This document shows, in pieces, positions 1-9,054 of a stretch of 24,060 nt of DNA (the first letter of the stretch is position 1; each line of letters opens with the position of its first letter). The position numbers and the translations under genes are program-made. Origin of the DNA: CAYWHE01 sp964458125 (GTDB taxonomy: Bacteria; Bacteroidota; Bacteroidia; AKYH767-A; OLB10); assembly GCA_964458125.1 (NCBI GenBank), contig CAYWHE010000037.1, positions 1 to 24,060 of the forward strand, in the 5' to 3' direction. A model generated the notes under the pieces. It saw only the letters and a program-made list of their open reading frames with translations. It was not told where the DNA came from and made no database searches.

Positions 1-455
1 ATTTCTCCAATTCCGTTATCCTGTTCACCTCCAACATCGGAAGCCAGTACGTGGTGGATAAATTCGACAAGGGTGAAATTCCCGGAACCAATGAAATGAT
101 GGACATCATGGGAAAACATTTCCGGCCTGAATTCCTGGGACGGTTGACCGAGATCGTTCCCTTTGCCCCCATATCGGAGAAAAATGTGGTTCGGATCTTC
201 GACATTCATCTCAACAACCTGCTGAAAACACTCGATAAGCAACAGATAACGCTTAAGGTAAGTGAAAAAGCAAAAGAGTTCCTGGCCAAATCCGGGTTTA
301 CCCCGAAGTATGGCGCCCGTCCCCTCACCGGTGTCATCCGGAACCAGTTGCGCAGGCCGCTCTCCAAAATGATTATTGCCGGTGATCTGGGCAAGGGCGA
401 TGTCATCAACCTCGACCTCAAAGAAGAAAATCAGCTGGAATGGAAGAAGGCCTGA
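1..455 (+). CDS. tssH: ClpV/TssH AAA+ ATPase, C-terminal end (partial)
   Basis: The frame is open from base 3, so only the last ~150 residues of a longer protein are visible. It begins within the D2 ATPase domain (a TSNIGS block like the TSN sensor-1 region of Clp/ClpV), runs through the FRPEFLGRL segment, and ends in the small C-terminal domain with the sensor-2 motif GARPL. In the family this hexameric unfoldase disassembles the contracted TssB/TssC sheath so that subunits can be reused. Position directly before tssB and tssC supports ClpV rather than a housekeeping ClpB. The Walker motifs and the N-domain that reads the TssC helix lie upstream of the window. Confidence 0.9.
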   Translation, partial: FSNSVILFTSNIGSQYVVDKFDKGEIPGTNEMMDIMGKHFRPEFLGRLTEIVPFAPISEKNVVRIFDIHLNNLLKTLDKQQITLKVSEKAKEFLAKSGFTPKYGARPLTGVIRNQLRRPLSKMIIAGDLGKGDVINLDLKEENQLEWKKA

Positions 456-531
456 CCCGATTCAAAATCATCGAATAATCTAGTCAACATAAAACAAATC
501 CAAAAAGTTAAATCTTAAAAAACCCAAAGCA

Positions 532-978
532 ATGTTTAATTATGGAATAGGGGGACAGGAAGTGCCCCGGGATGCCAGCGAAGGCGTTGGTGAAATCTCA
601 CAAAACAGGACACTGATGGTGGAGAAGCTCACGGCTGAAGCACCGGTCAGACCCGAAGTCATTGAAGGTCTTAAAACAGTTGAAGAAGTATTTCAGCATT
701 TCAAACCGGACGCTGAAGTGGAGTTCAGCAGGGAAGACGGGAGTACCGTGGGTGAAAAACTCCGGTTTCAGAATCTCGGTGATTTCGGCACCAAGGGGAT
801 TACGGCACAGAGCAGCTTCCTCCAGGACCTGAACATGCAGAAGGACCAGTCGCTGAAGATGGTCAAACAACTTAAAACCAACAAGCTGTTAAAAGCCGTT
901 ATCGAAGATAAGGATGCCAAGCAGGCGTATATCAATGCACTGAATGCCCTGATCCAGGAAATCGAAGACGCCAAATAA
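532..978 (+). CDS. tssB: T6SS contractile sheath small subunit TssB (VipA)
   Basis: This 148-residue protein has the normal TssB length. The N-terminal part carries a MVEKLTAEAPVRPEV-type segment and the middle a conserved FQNLGDFGTKGI block (about residues 83-94), both typical of the TssB/VipA/IglA family. The C-terminal third is helical and charged. TssB pairs with TssC to build the sheath whose contraction drives the Hcp tube outward in the cytoplasm. The gene lies 76 bp after tssH and 23 bp before tssC. Its A-rich leader has no Shine-Dalgarno and contains an AAAACCCAAA element also seen before tssO and in similar form before vgrG. Confidence 0.95.
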   Translation: MFNYGIGGQEVPRDASEGVGEISQNRTLMVEKLTAEAPVRPEVIEGLKTVEEVFQHFKPDAEVEFSREDGSTVGEKLRFQNLGDFGTKGITAQSSFLQDLNMQKDQSLKMVKQLKTNKLLKAVIEDKDAKQAYINALNALIQEIEDAK

Positions 979-1001
979 TTTAACCCTCAAAACAAACCAT
1001 C

Positions 1002-2387
1002 ATGTCTGAAAACGAAGCAATGCAACAGAGTTCTGAACAGGTGCGCGACACACGCGAGGCTGTTAAGATAGATAACCCTGCGCAACTCCTGGATGAGAGT
1101 TGTAACAAACTGGCCAAATTCGGCGGATACGACCTCCTAGAAACCGTTGTGGAGGGTGTTCAAAACCTGAACCCGACCAGGAAGGCCAGGAAGAAAATAT
1201 TTCTTACCGAAACCGCAAAAAAGGACGAGCGTTCCGCGCTGAAAAAAACACTGCAGTTATGGGTGGACCTTTTATCCGACTCGGGAACCCTTTCTGAAAT
1301 GGTCGATAAGGCACAGGCAAAATCAGAAACTTCCGAAAGACTTCTGAAATCAAATCTGCAGAAAGCAGTGGAAGCCACACGTGACCTGGAGCGTTCCTAC
1401 CGTTCGGTTGCCCTGTTCTATAAAAATACCGAAAGCGACAAGGTCAAAAACGTATCCATTGTGAATGCCGACCTGGAACAGCTGAAGGATCTTGACAACA
1501 CCAGGTTCATCGACCATATTGCCGGCGAACTGAAAAACAACTTCGACCGTCTTGATTTGCGCAGCCACTATTCCCTGTTGTGCATACCCGGATACCTGGG
1601 GTCAAACAAAGTGGTGGAGAAATGGGCCAAGATAGCCTATGAAAACAAGGTGATGCTCGTCACCGATTTCGAACACCTCGATGCACCGGATGATGTCATG
1701 GAGCTCTTTGAAGCGGCCAACCTGACCGGCGGAGACATATACCGTTCCAACGTGATGATGTCCTGCAACTGGCTGGTGGGCCGTGGTAAATTCCAGGAAG
1801 TCGGGGAAGAAGAGGATCTGTATGTGCCTCCTGCAGGAGCGCTTGCCGGCAAGGTATACAGTACGCTGATGTCGCAGGTTACGGCCGGTAAAAAACACGG
1901 TGGCCTGAATGAAGTGGACGGAGTCAAATTCGACCTGAAGAAAAGCGAAATCGCCAACCTCGAAAAAATGGGCCTGATTCCCATGGTGAATGAGTACGGA
2001 AAGGTTATGGCTTTCTCCGCTAAGACACTCTTCAACGGAGATAACCTGGGTTTGCAAACCTATTCAGTGGTGAGGGTTTTCGACTATGTCACCAAGGTGC
2101 TGATGGATTTCCTCAACCGCCGCGCATTCGAAAACTTCAACACCAATACCAGGAAGGACCTGATGAGCCAGATCGTGAGATTCCTTGACAGCGTTACCGG
2201 ACCGGGGAAATTAATCGAAAATTTCTCGATCAAACGCTTCGAACAGGATCCGCTTCAGAAGGATAAAATTTATCTCGACATTCATATGACACCTTACTTC
2301 CCGTCCAAGAGCTTCATGATTAAGATGGACGGTCAGAAGGGTATCGATGAGGCAGCCTGGAATGCAGCCTACGAACAACAAAAGTAG
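1002..2387 (+). CDS. tssC: T6SS contractile sheath large subunit TssC (VipB)
   Basis: The 461-residue product is a typical TssC. Recognisable family segments include a SHYSLLCIPGYLGS block near residue 190, a VMLVTDFEHL block near residue 217, and a C-terminal beta-rich segment with ILDIHMTPYFPSK-like sequence near residue 425. The N-terminal ~120 residues are charged and helical, in keeping with the region that pairs with TssB and exposes the ClpV-binding helix. With TssB it forms the contractile sheath. The gene follows tssB after 23 bp. A perfect 12-bp palindrome overlaps its stop codon (2387-2398). Confidence 0.95.
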   Translation: MSENEAMQQSSEQVRDTREAVKIDNPAQLLDESCNKLAKFGGYDLLETVVEGVQNLNPTRKARKKIFLTETAKKDERSALKKTLQLWVDLLSDSGTLSEMVDKAQAKSETSERLLKSNLQKAVEATRDLERSYRSVALFYKNTESDKVKNVSIVNADLEQLKDLDNTRFIDHIAGELKNNFDRLDLRSHYSLLCIPGYLGSNKVVEKWAKIAYENKVMLVTDFEHLDAPDDVMELFEAANLTGGDIYRSNVMMSCNWLVGRGKFQEVGEEEDLYVPPAGALAGKVYSTLMSQVTAGKKHGGLNEVDGVKFDLKKSEIANLEKMGLIPMVNEYGKVMAFSAKTLFNGDNLGLQTYSVVRVFDYVTKVLMDFLNRRAFENFNTNTRKDLMSQIVRFLDSVTGPGKLIENFSIKRFEQDPLQKDKIYLDIHMTPYFPSKSFMIKMDGQKGIDEAAWNAAYEQQK

Positions 2388-2522
2388 CCGCATGCGGCAG
2401 GCACGAACTGTCCTGGTATTGATGCCACCGGGGAAATGACAGGAATGGCTTGTAAAACCTTAAAATTGAAATGCTTATTTATTCATAATTCACCTATTAT
2501 TAACCTTTAAAACCAAAAAAAA

Positions 2523-2909
2523 ATGTCATTTAAATCAAAGTTTAAAGCAGCAGGACTGGAATTAAACATTTTAACCTGCGATTACGCATTACACCAGGAC
2601 GTAGATTCTACCGGCCGTCCCTCATCCATCACCCGTGGCGGAACCATTAACCTGTCTGTTGAATCAACTGGAGACACCGCTCTGTACGAATGGATGTGCA
2701 ACAGTTTTGACCACAAAGACGGAACCATTACTTTTTTCAAACGCGATACGGACGCCAAACTGAAGGAAATCGAATTCAAGGAAGCGTACATGGTATCGTT
2801 TGCCGAGTCGTTCAACCACGAAGGCTCCACGCCGTTTCTGCAGTCGTTCACCATTTCCTGCAAGGAAGTTACCATCGGTGGCGGTACGCATAAAAACGAG
2901 TGGGTATAA
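2523..2909 (+). CDS. tssD: T6SS inner tube protein Hcp (TssD)
   Basis: The 128-residue product matches the TssD/Hcp form found in Bacteroidota: it begins MSFKSKFKAAG, has a TRGGTINLSVEST strand in the middle, and ends with a QSFTISCKEVTIGGG strand. Hexameric rings of Hcp stack to form the expelled tube and can carry small effectors in the lumen. The gene has its own leader of 135 bp ending in a run of A before the ATG, and a strong intrinsic terminator behind it (2949-3001). Both fit a protein needed in far greater amounts than its neighbours. Confidence 0.93.
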   Translation: MSFKSKFKAAGLELNILTCDYALHQDVDSTGRPSSITRGGTINLSVESTGDTALYEWMCNSFDHKDGTITFFKRDTDAKLKEIEFKEAYMVSFAESFNHEGSTPFLQSFTISCKEVTIGGGTHKNEWV

Positions 2910-2948
2910 GTATTCCAAAAATGCTGACCTGCACGGGTTAGCGTATTC

Positions 2949-3001
2949 AACCTTCCGGGTGGCAAATGACAGCGATGTTTTTGCCCATCCGGAAGGTTTT
3001 T
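2949..3001 (+). terminator. Intrinsic terminator after hcp
   Basis: The arms at 2949-2966 and 2980-2998 form a long, nearly perfect inverted repeat (AACCTTCCGG against CCGGAAGGTT, extended by GGCAAA against TTTGCC with one small irregularity). The loop is about 13 bases and the right arm runs into a T tract at 2997-3001. It lies in the 158-bp gap between hcp and vgrG, so it would end or attenuate transcripts and raise hcp over the downstream genes. Confidence 0.8.
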
Positions 3002-3067
3002 AAAACTTTCCCAGGTTCCCGGCAACACCCCAGTGTTTGAAATCATTTACCTTTAAAACCCAAAACC

Positions 3068-4876
3068 GTGGCTCAGATCGTTCAAGTTGAAATAGAGATT
3101 AATAATACCAAGGTTGTAAAACCGTTTTCCCAGCTCGTTATTAATCAAAGCATGGACTGGCATCATACCTTCCAGGTGCGGTGTCCGGTAAAAGCATTGG
3201 AGAATTTCCAGAAGGCGCTGGGCTATGTAGGCCAGTCTGTAAAAATGAGCATCAAATCAGGGCTCGATAAAAACGCAAAGGGATTCTTCTTTAAAGGCAT
3301 CATAACCAAAATCAGTCTTGCCAAATACAAAGGCACAGACGGGGACCTCCTGATCCAGGGATACAGTCCGACCATCCTGCTGGATGACGGATTGAATTGC
3401 GCCTGTTTTGAAAAGCAGAAACTGTCGGATATCGCCACGAAGCTGTTCAGCTCGTATGCCAGCAATCTGCTTAGCTCCAAGGTGAGCACCATGAACAAGA
3501 AAAATCTGCCTTTTATATTTCAGTACAAGGAATCCAATTACCGCTTCCTGAAAAGGATGGCCCAGACCTATGGGGAGTGGTTTTTTTATGATGGAAGCGA
3601 CATCATTTACGGGGAATTTAAACCGAACAACAGCACCAAACTTAATTTTGGAAGCGACCTCAATGATTTTGACCTGAGCATGGCCCTGGCCCCTGCTACG
3701 TTCACCGAAGTGACCCATGATTATGTCAACAGTAAAATTTACAAGAGCAATTCCAACAGCAATATCAGCGGACTGGACACCATTGGCCAGAAGGCGCTGA
3801 AAGCTTCGAACGATTTATATAACCACAAGCCGGTCGGGCCCAATAACGTGTATACCCTGAGCAGCGGCGAGCTGGATGATCTGGTCATGGCCCGGCAGTC
3901 GGGAATAGCCGGGGACATGGTATTCCTGGAAGGAAGCAGCGACAATCAGGAAATCCGGATCGGAACGGAAATTGAAATTACAGGAAAGGATGAAAGTTAC
4001 GGTAAATATATCGTGGTGGAGGCCAGGCATTCTTCCGACGGTCTTGGAAATTATCAGAACCACTTTAAGGCTGTGCAGTCCTCGATTAAATTATCGCCCA
4101 ACTTCGGACAGCGTATAGCGCCTCCCGTTATCGAGACTCAGAATGCCCTGGTTACTGATAACAACGACCCCGACGGATTTGGCAGGGTGAAGGTGCATTT
4201 TCCGTGGCAGGAAGACGGCGTGAGCTCCCCCTGGATCCGGGTGATGAGTTCATCCAGCGGAAAAGGCAAAGGCTTTTACTGGGTTCCGGAGATCAAGGAT
4301 GACGTGCTCGTTTCATTTGAAGACGGCAATATCGACAAGCCATTTGTCATGGGAACGGTATTCCATAAGGATACCAAGCCGGAAGCCTGGAAGAACGATA
4401 AAAATTTTCTGAAAGGGTTGAAAACAAAGAGCGGGAATGAAATCCTCTTCAATGACGAGGATGGAAAGGAAACCATTAAAATCCAGCAGAAAGACGCCAA
4501 GAATGAAATTGTCATTTCCCTCGAAGGGGATGGCAAGATTACCCTGACTACAAAGGGTGAAATGGTTTTTAAAGCTCAAAAATCCATCACCATGGAAGCC
4601 GGCGAAGAGATCAAAATGAAATCCACCAAGGGTACCACCCTGAATGCCCAGGAAGTGAAAATAAACGCCCAGCAGGCCATTGAAGCCAAAGGGATGGACA
4701 TCAAGCTTACGGCAAACAAAAATGTGGAAGTGAAAGCCACAGCCGAGGCCAAAATAGAAGGGCTTACCACCTCATTGAAGGCCTCCACCAAAGGTGAAAT
4801 TAAGGCTTCTGCCATGCTGGATATCGACGGGGGAGGCATTGCCTCTTTGAAAGGAGCATTGGTAAAAATAAACTGA
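3068..4876 (+). CDS. vgrG: T6SS spike tip protein VgrG (TssI)
   Basis: The 602-residue product has the phage gp27/gp5 architecture. The gp27-like part covers roughly residues 1-350 and includes a KESNYRFLKRMAQTYGEWFF segment. A gp5-like OB fold begins at a NDPDGFGRVKVHFPWQ motif near residue 365, and a C-terminal repetitive beta-helix (T/K/A-rich, about residues 480-602) forms the needle. There is no C-terminal effector domain, so cargo must attach through PAAR proteins and adaptors. The start is GTG at 3068, preceded by a leader that shares ACCTTTAAAACC (3049-3060) with the hcp leader (2503-2514). It is the only VgrG in the window and would have to serve three PAAR proteins. Confidence 0.95.
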   Translation: MAQIVQVEIEINNTKVVKPFSQLVINQSMDWHHTFQVRCPVKALENFQKALGYVGQSVKMSIKSGLDKNAKGFFFKGIITKISLAKYKGTDGDLLIQGYSPTILLDDGLNCACFEKQKLSDIATKLFSSYASNLLSSKVSTMNKKNLPFIFQYKESNYRFLKRMAQTYGEWFFYDGSDIIYGEFKPNNSTKLNFGSDLNDFDLSMALAPATFTEVTHDYVNSKIYKSNSNSNISGLDTIGQKALKASNDLYNHKPVGPNNVYTLSSGELDDLVMARQSGIAGDMVFLEGSSDNQEIRIGTEIEITGKDESYGKYIVVEARHSSDGLGNYQNHFKAVQSSIKLSPNFGQRIAPPVIETQNALVTDNNDPDGFGRVKVHFPWQEDGVSSPWIRVMSSSSGKGKGFYWVPEIKDDVLVSFEDGNIDKPFVMGTVFHKDTKPEAWKNDKNFLKGLKTKSGNEILFNDEDGKETIKIQQKDAKNEIVISLEGDGKITLTTKGEMVFKAQKSITMEAGEEIKMKSTKGTTLNAQEVKINAQQAIEAKGMDIKLTANKNVEVKATAEAKIEGLTTSLKASTKGEIKASAMLDIDGGGIASLKGALVKIN

Positions 4877-4899
4877 TGCATTAAACGGTTGTGGATTTT

Positions 4900-5337
4900 A
4901 TGGAAGGGGGCTATTATACGTTACCGCTGAAGCTGGAGGATGTTATCCTGAAAAAGGATCTGCCCAAATGCAGCCTCATGCAATCCGTAGCCCAGAACAT
5001 TCACCTGATCCTGACCACACGCTTCGGTGAAAACAGGATCGACCGCACCTATGGATGCAGCATATGGGAGGAAGAGTTTGATGTGCTTCAGAACCTCAAT
5101 TCATGGAAGGAAAGGCTGGCCGCATCGATTAAAAATTCACTGCTGAATCATGAAACACGGATTACCGGTTTCCGTGTATCCGTTGCCATTACCCAGGAAG
5201 AAATGGGCGATACCGTACTCAGCGCATTCCGGGTTAAGAGAAAAGTGGAAATTAACATACAGGGAAACCTGGCTAAAACCAATGAAAGCTGTTCCTTTTA
5301 CGACAGCTTTTATATCGGACCCATATCCTTTGACTAA
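4900..5337 (+). CDS. tssE: T6SS baseplate wedge protein TssE (gp25-like)
   Basis: I chose the ATG at 4900 (145 residues); an in-frame GTG at 4891 would add three residues. The protein has the gp25-like fold signature, with a TTRFGENRIDRTYGCSIWEEEFD-type region split here as GENRIDRTYG followed by CSIWEEEF, near residues 47-65. TssE is a small baseplate wedge component that helps start sheath polymerisation together with TssF, TssG and TssK. It sits 23 bp after vgrG and 29 bp before tssF. Confidence 0.9.
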   Translation: MEGGYYTLPLKLEDVILKKDLPKCSLMQSVAQNIHLILTTRFGENRIDRTYGCSIWEEEFDVLQNLNSWKERLAASIKNSLLNHETRITGFRVSVAITQEEMGDTVLSAFRVKRKVEINIQGNLAKTNESCSFYDSFYIGPISFD

Positions 5338-5366
5338 ACCGGAACGAACGACCACCAGGAACTGAA

Positions 5367-7217
5367 ATGGAAACCAAGGAGAGAATAAAAAGCCGCATGC
5401 TGAAAAATGCAGCCAGGATCTGGGGGTATAAGGATACCGAACTGGAAACGGCCTATGATCCCCTGGTCGGCTTATTGATGGGCGCACTTTCCGTTGAACT
5501 GGAAAAGGTTTCCGATGAAATCGAATCTTCGCAGGCCCGGATACTCGACCGGCTGGCCCAGTTACTTACGCCCGATGTGCTGACCGCTTCGCGCCCCTCC
5601 CACGCCATCGTACATGCCCGGCCATCGGAACCGGAACTGATGCTGAATAAGGAACAGCAGTTGTATACCTCCCGGAAAGTCACCAGCAACATCAGTTCTG
5701 CACGGGAACAGACCAAGGATATTTTTTTCTCATCGGCCATGCCGGTTAAACTGCTCCATGGCGATATCCGTTACATGGCTGCCGGAAATACCGTTTACCA
5801 GTTCATCAATAGTTTCCAGAAGGAGATGGCCTTCGAAGCTGTCAGAGGGCAGTCTCTCGACACCCTAACTCTTTGGCTGGGAATTTCACTGAACGAGCGG
5901 GTGAAAAACCTTGGTGATTCCGCCTTGTTTTTTGATATCCGGAATGAATCGGAAAAGGATGCCTTCCTCCAGAATCTCGTCCTGGCAAAATTCTACCTGA
6001 ATGACAAGGAGGTGACCACCACGCCCGGGCTGATCGGAAGCAGGAATTCCCAGAGAAAAAATAACATCCACCAGGAACTGGATATCACACCGAAAGTGGA
6101 GAACTATGTCAGGGAGTTTTATAACAACCAGTTTATCACCCTGAGTGACCGGGACGGCCTGCTTGAAAACGAAAAAATAAACCGGATGAAATTTCCCCGG
6201 GAGTTCAACGGCATCTTCTCAGATAAGGACCTTCAGAAGATACAGGAGGAACTGATCTGGATAAAAGTGGTTTTCCCCTCCTCCATGAAGCATGAAGTGC
6301 TGGGGGATGTGAACTGTTCCATGAATGCTTTCCCGGTGATCAACCGCAGGCTTCATAAGTTCAGCTACCGGTTACAGGACAACCTGAATATTATTCCACT
6401 CAATGCCGAAGACATTTTTTTTGACCTTCGCATTGTTTACAGCAGTGACGGCACCATCTTCCAGTCTAAACCCCTGACCAATTACAACAAACTGGAAGGG
6501 GGCACATATGCGCTGAGGCATGGAGGAGTGGCCCGCTTCGATTCGAGAAGCGCATCGGAACTCATCAGTCACCTGACCGATCTGTTACGGGATGAGAGTG
6601 CGGCATTCTCCGTACTGGGAAATGAATTCCTGTCTTCCGATATCAGACAGTTGAACCAGGTCATCGCCTCCCTGGAGCAAAAATCCGGAAAGGTTACCCA
6701 TTCCAAAGAAACCGTTTCTTACCTGATGATTCGTTCACGCGGACAGCAGGAAAACATATTCATTGAATTCTGGACCCTGAACGGCTTGCTGGCCAACAAC
6801 CTCCGGGCCGGTCATAAACTTGACGTTTATTCGGGAGGTGATCTGGATAACGATTCCATCCTGTTATTGACGGCCACTTCCGGCGGGCTGGAAAAGTTAA
6901 GTTCCACCGACAGCCTGAATGCCTATAAAGAGGCCGTGCTGACCCGGGGGCGGGTGGTCACCATGCAGGACATCAAATCGGTCTGCCTGCATGAACTGGG
7001 GGCGCTGGTCAGCGATGTGGAAGTGCGGAAAGGAGTCATGGTAGACAGTCATACCCGTAATGGAATCCGAAGGGTCATTGAAATTATTTTACATCCCATT
7101 CCCAAGCAGGATATTCCGGTGGAAGACTGGACCCGTTATGCACGGGGGCTGGAAGTCACCCTGGCGGAAAAGTCAACGGGGATGTATCCCTTTAAAGTAA
7201 TGGTACAGGACAACTGA
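5367..7217 (+). CDS. tssF: T6SS baseplate protein TssF
   Basis: The 616-residue length and the N-terminal pattern are those of TssF: an AYDPLVGLLMGALSVELEKV segment, then DRLAQLLTPDVLT and SRPSHAIVHARP near residues 65-90. In the family two TssF copies and one TssG form the baseplate wedge (gp6-like) around the VgrG hub. It is followed after 7 bp by tssG, the usual partner. I see no frameshift or missing part. Confidence 0.92.
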   Translation: METKERIKSRMLKNAARIWGYKDTELETAYDPLVGLLMGALSVELEKVSDEIESSQARILDRLAQLLTPDVLTASRPSHAIVHARPSEPELMLNKEQQLYTSRKVTSNISSAREQTKDIFFSSAMPVKLLHGDIRYMAAGNTVYQFINSFQKEMAFEAVRGQSLDTLTLWLGISLNERVKNLGDSALFFDIRNESEKDAFLQNLVLAKFYLNDKEVTTTPGLIGSRNSQRKNNIHQELDITPKVENYVREFYNNQFITLSDRDGLLENEKINRMKFPREFNGIFSDKDLQKIQEELIWIKVVFPSSMKHEVLGDVNCSMNAFPVINRRLHKFSYRLQDNLNIIPLNAEDIFFDLRIVYSSDGTIFQSKPLTNYNKLEGGTYALRHGGVARFDSRSASELISHLTDLLRDESAAFSVLGNEFLSSDIRQLNQVIASLEQKSGKVTHSKETVSYLMIRSRGQQENIFIEFWTLNGLLANNLRAGHKLDVYSGGDLDNDSILLLTATSGGLEKLSSTDSLNAYKEAVLTRGRVVTMQDIKSVCLHELGALVSDVEVRKGVMVDSHTRNGIRRVIEIILHPIPKQDIPVEDWTRYARGLEVTLAEKSTGMYPFKVMVQDN

Positions 7218-7224
7218 ATAATTC

Positions 7225-8190
7225 ATGGAACAGCAGCTTTGGATCGAAGAAGTCGTCAACAGGTTACCGGTTGATATCAGGGCGGAAGTCATAATAGCCG
7301 ACCTGGTGGAGCTCGGGCTGGAACTGGATGACGTGGTGGTTTCTCCAAAGGGACTTGGAAAACGGTCCTTCAGTTTTGATATCCTGAGTGCCAAGTGGAT
7401 AGAAAATAAATCGGACCGCGAACTGCTGCATATTTATGTTTCCCGCGAATCGCTTTACGATGCCCTTCCGGAAGGCCTGTTCCATCAGCCTTCCACAAAA
7501 AAACATTTCCGGTCCACCCAGGAAATGATTGATGAAGTAAAACGTGCCAAAGAAGAGGAAGAAAGCGCCCGCCGTTTTTTTGCACCCCTGGAACAGGAGT
7601 TTTACCGGCAACGAATCAATACGGAATCCGGTGAAAGAAAAACCCTTTCCCAGCTCAAGGAAAATTCAAAAAGTGATTTATTCGTGGACTTCTGGCAACT
7701 GGAAGATATATTTTCGAACAGGCAATTATCTGTCATGCTGAATCTGCTTCCGTTGGCCTATAAAATTGCAGGTGATTTGGAATTTGCGGCCCAGTGTTTT
7801 GAAAATGTACTGCAAACCAGCATACGGATCAGGCCGATCGAACCCCTCATCAGGCACATGCCTGAAGAACAAATGATCAGGCTCGGAAATGGCACGCTTG
7901 GCGCAGATACTGTTCTGGGCCATAGTTTTCATGACGGCAGCCCGGCCATTGAAATCAGGATAGGCCCGGTTAAAAGCAACGCCGTTCTGGAGTATGTTCC
8001 CGGGGGAAGGGGATTGAAGGTGATAGACCGGTTAATCGCTTTCTTTATTCCGGTTGATACGGAAGTAAAAACGTTGGTGACCATGGATGAAAAAACTTTC
8101 GGTTTCAGTCTCGATCAGCAGAAGGAAAGCTGCCGCCTGGGGTTTAATACGGCGTTCACAAAATCAAAAATAAGTACTAATATTGCATAA
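7225..8190 (+). CDS. tssG: T6SS baseplate protein TssG
   Basis: The 321-residue protein directly follows tssF, as in nearly all T6SS clusters. The conserved TssG C-terminal block is visible as CRLGFNTAF near residues 302-310, equivalent to the LG-hydrophobic ending of other TssG proteins. The N-terminal third (IEEVVNRLPVDIRAEVIIADL) is divergent, as is common in the Bacteroidota form. It builds the baseplate wedge with TssF and TssE in the cytoplasm. Confidence 0.87.
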   Translation: MEQQLWIEEVVNRLPVDIRAEVIIADLVELGLELDDVVVSPKGLGKRSFSFDILSAKWIENKSDRELLHIYVSRESLYDALPEGLFHQPSTKKHFRSTQEMIDEVKRAKEEEESARRFFAPLEQEFYRQRINTESGERKTLSQLKENSKSDLFVDFWQLEDIFSNRQLSVMLNLLPLAYKIAGDLEFAAQCFENVLQTSIRIRPIEPLIRHMPEEQMIRLGNGTLGADTVLGHSFHDGSPAIEIRIGPVKSNAVLEYVPGGRGLKVIDRLIAFFIPVDTEVKTLVTMDEKTFGFSLDQQKESCRLGFNTAFTKSKISTNIA

Positions 8191-8199
8191 AAGCTAACC

Positions 8200-9021
8200 A
8201 TGAGCATGTTTGGAGGTTTAAAGGGTCAGGCTACAAGTGCAGCCAAAGGAATGGCCGGCCAGGGGATGAAGGATCCAACCGTCCGGAATACCATCCTGTA
8301 CTGTATTCTTGCACTTCTGATCGGATTCGGAGTCGGATGCACTTCATTTATTGCAACCCATAATCCCCAGCAGGCGTTTCTGCTGTCGGTGTGCGGCTTT
8401 TTTCTGGCAGGATTGCTACACGTTTGGGTGATGTATAAACTGTTTAAATGGGCAGGCAAAGGAGCCCTTTCATCCGAAGGCTGGTTCACCCTGCTGATTG
8501 GAGTTTTGATGATGGCCGGCCATACCACCTGTTATTTTATGTATAACCGGGGTTATGCCTTCCTGTTCATAGCCACCTCCATAGTGTTTTTGCTTCCGCT
8601 TGTTTCCCACTGGCTGCTCACGTTGGCTGCGATGATACCACTTAAGGAATACCGGAAATGGTTTTACCCAGACAAGCCCGTTGTGGCCGATATGGAAAAC
8701 ATGGATCTCAGTAATTTTGCCGTCATCACTTTTGTTTTTTCCAAGAAGCCTGGCGACGTGGTCAAATCCAACTTCCAGTCAAAGGCCCCATACCCCATTC
8801 GCCTCGGAGATTTATTCTTTTTCTTCCTGCAGGAATGGAATCACAAAAACCCGGGCAGCACGATCCAGTACATGGATGAAACAAACCGGCCCTTTGGCTG
8901 GCATTTTTATCTGAAAGAATCCTGGTGGAAACCCAAACGGTATCTTGATTTTGATTTTACCATACGTGAAAATAAAATCGGGGTGAATGCCATCATCATA
9001 ACAGAAAGAGTAAAAAATTAA
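8200..9021 (+). CDS. tssN: T6SSiii membrane-associated protein TssN
   Basis: The 273-residue product has four hydrophobic segments (about residues 31-51, 58-80, 95-115 and 119-147), followed by a soluble C-terminal domain of ~120 residues rich in aromatic residues (a KESWWKPKRYLDFDF segment). This layout and the place between tssG and tssK match TssN, one of the subunits specific to Bacteroidota T6SS. These systems lack TssJ, TssL and TssM, and TssN is thought to belong to their alternative trans-envelope complex. The call rests on architecture and position together. Confidence 0.85.
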   Translation: MSMFGGLKGQATSAAKGMAGQGMKDPTVRNTILYCILALLIGFGVGCTSFIATHNPQQAFLLSVCGFFLAGLLHVWVMYKLFKWAGKGALSSEGWFTLLIGVLMMAGHTTCYFMYNRGYAFLFIATSIVFLLPLVSHWLLTLAAMIPLKEYRKWFYPDKPVVADMENMDLSNFAVITFVFSKKPGDVVKSNFQSKAPYPIRLGDLFFFFLQEWNHKNPGSTIQYMDETNRPFGWHFYLKESWWKPKRYLDFDFTIRENKIGVNAIIITERVKN

Positions 9022-9054
9022 TACCGGACGCTCCTGGCGGGCGTCTGATTCGCT

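Noticed and set aside
1602..2057. A 151-codon minus-strand frame inside tssC
   Set aside because: It overlaps a well-conserved part of TssC and shows no recognisable protein features.
2387..2398. Palindrome GCCGCATGCGGC over the tssC stop, considered as a terminator
   Set aside because: It has no loop and no following T tract, so it cannot act as a typical intrinsic terminator.
9027..9045. GACGC/GCGTC hairpin between tssN and tssK
   Set aside because: The stem is only 5 bp with a 9-base loop and has no T tract; the gap is just 33 bp within a continuous operon.
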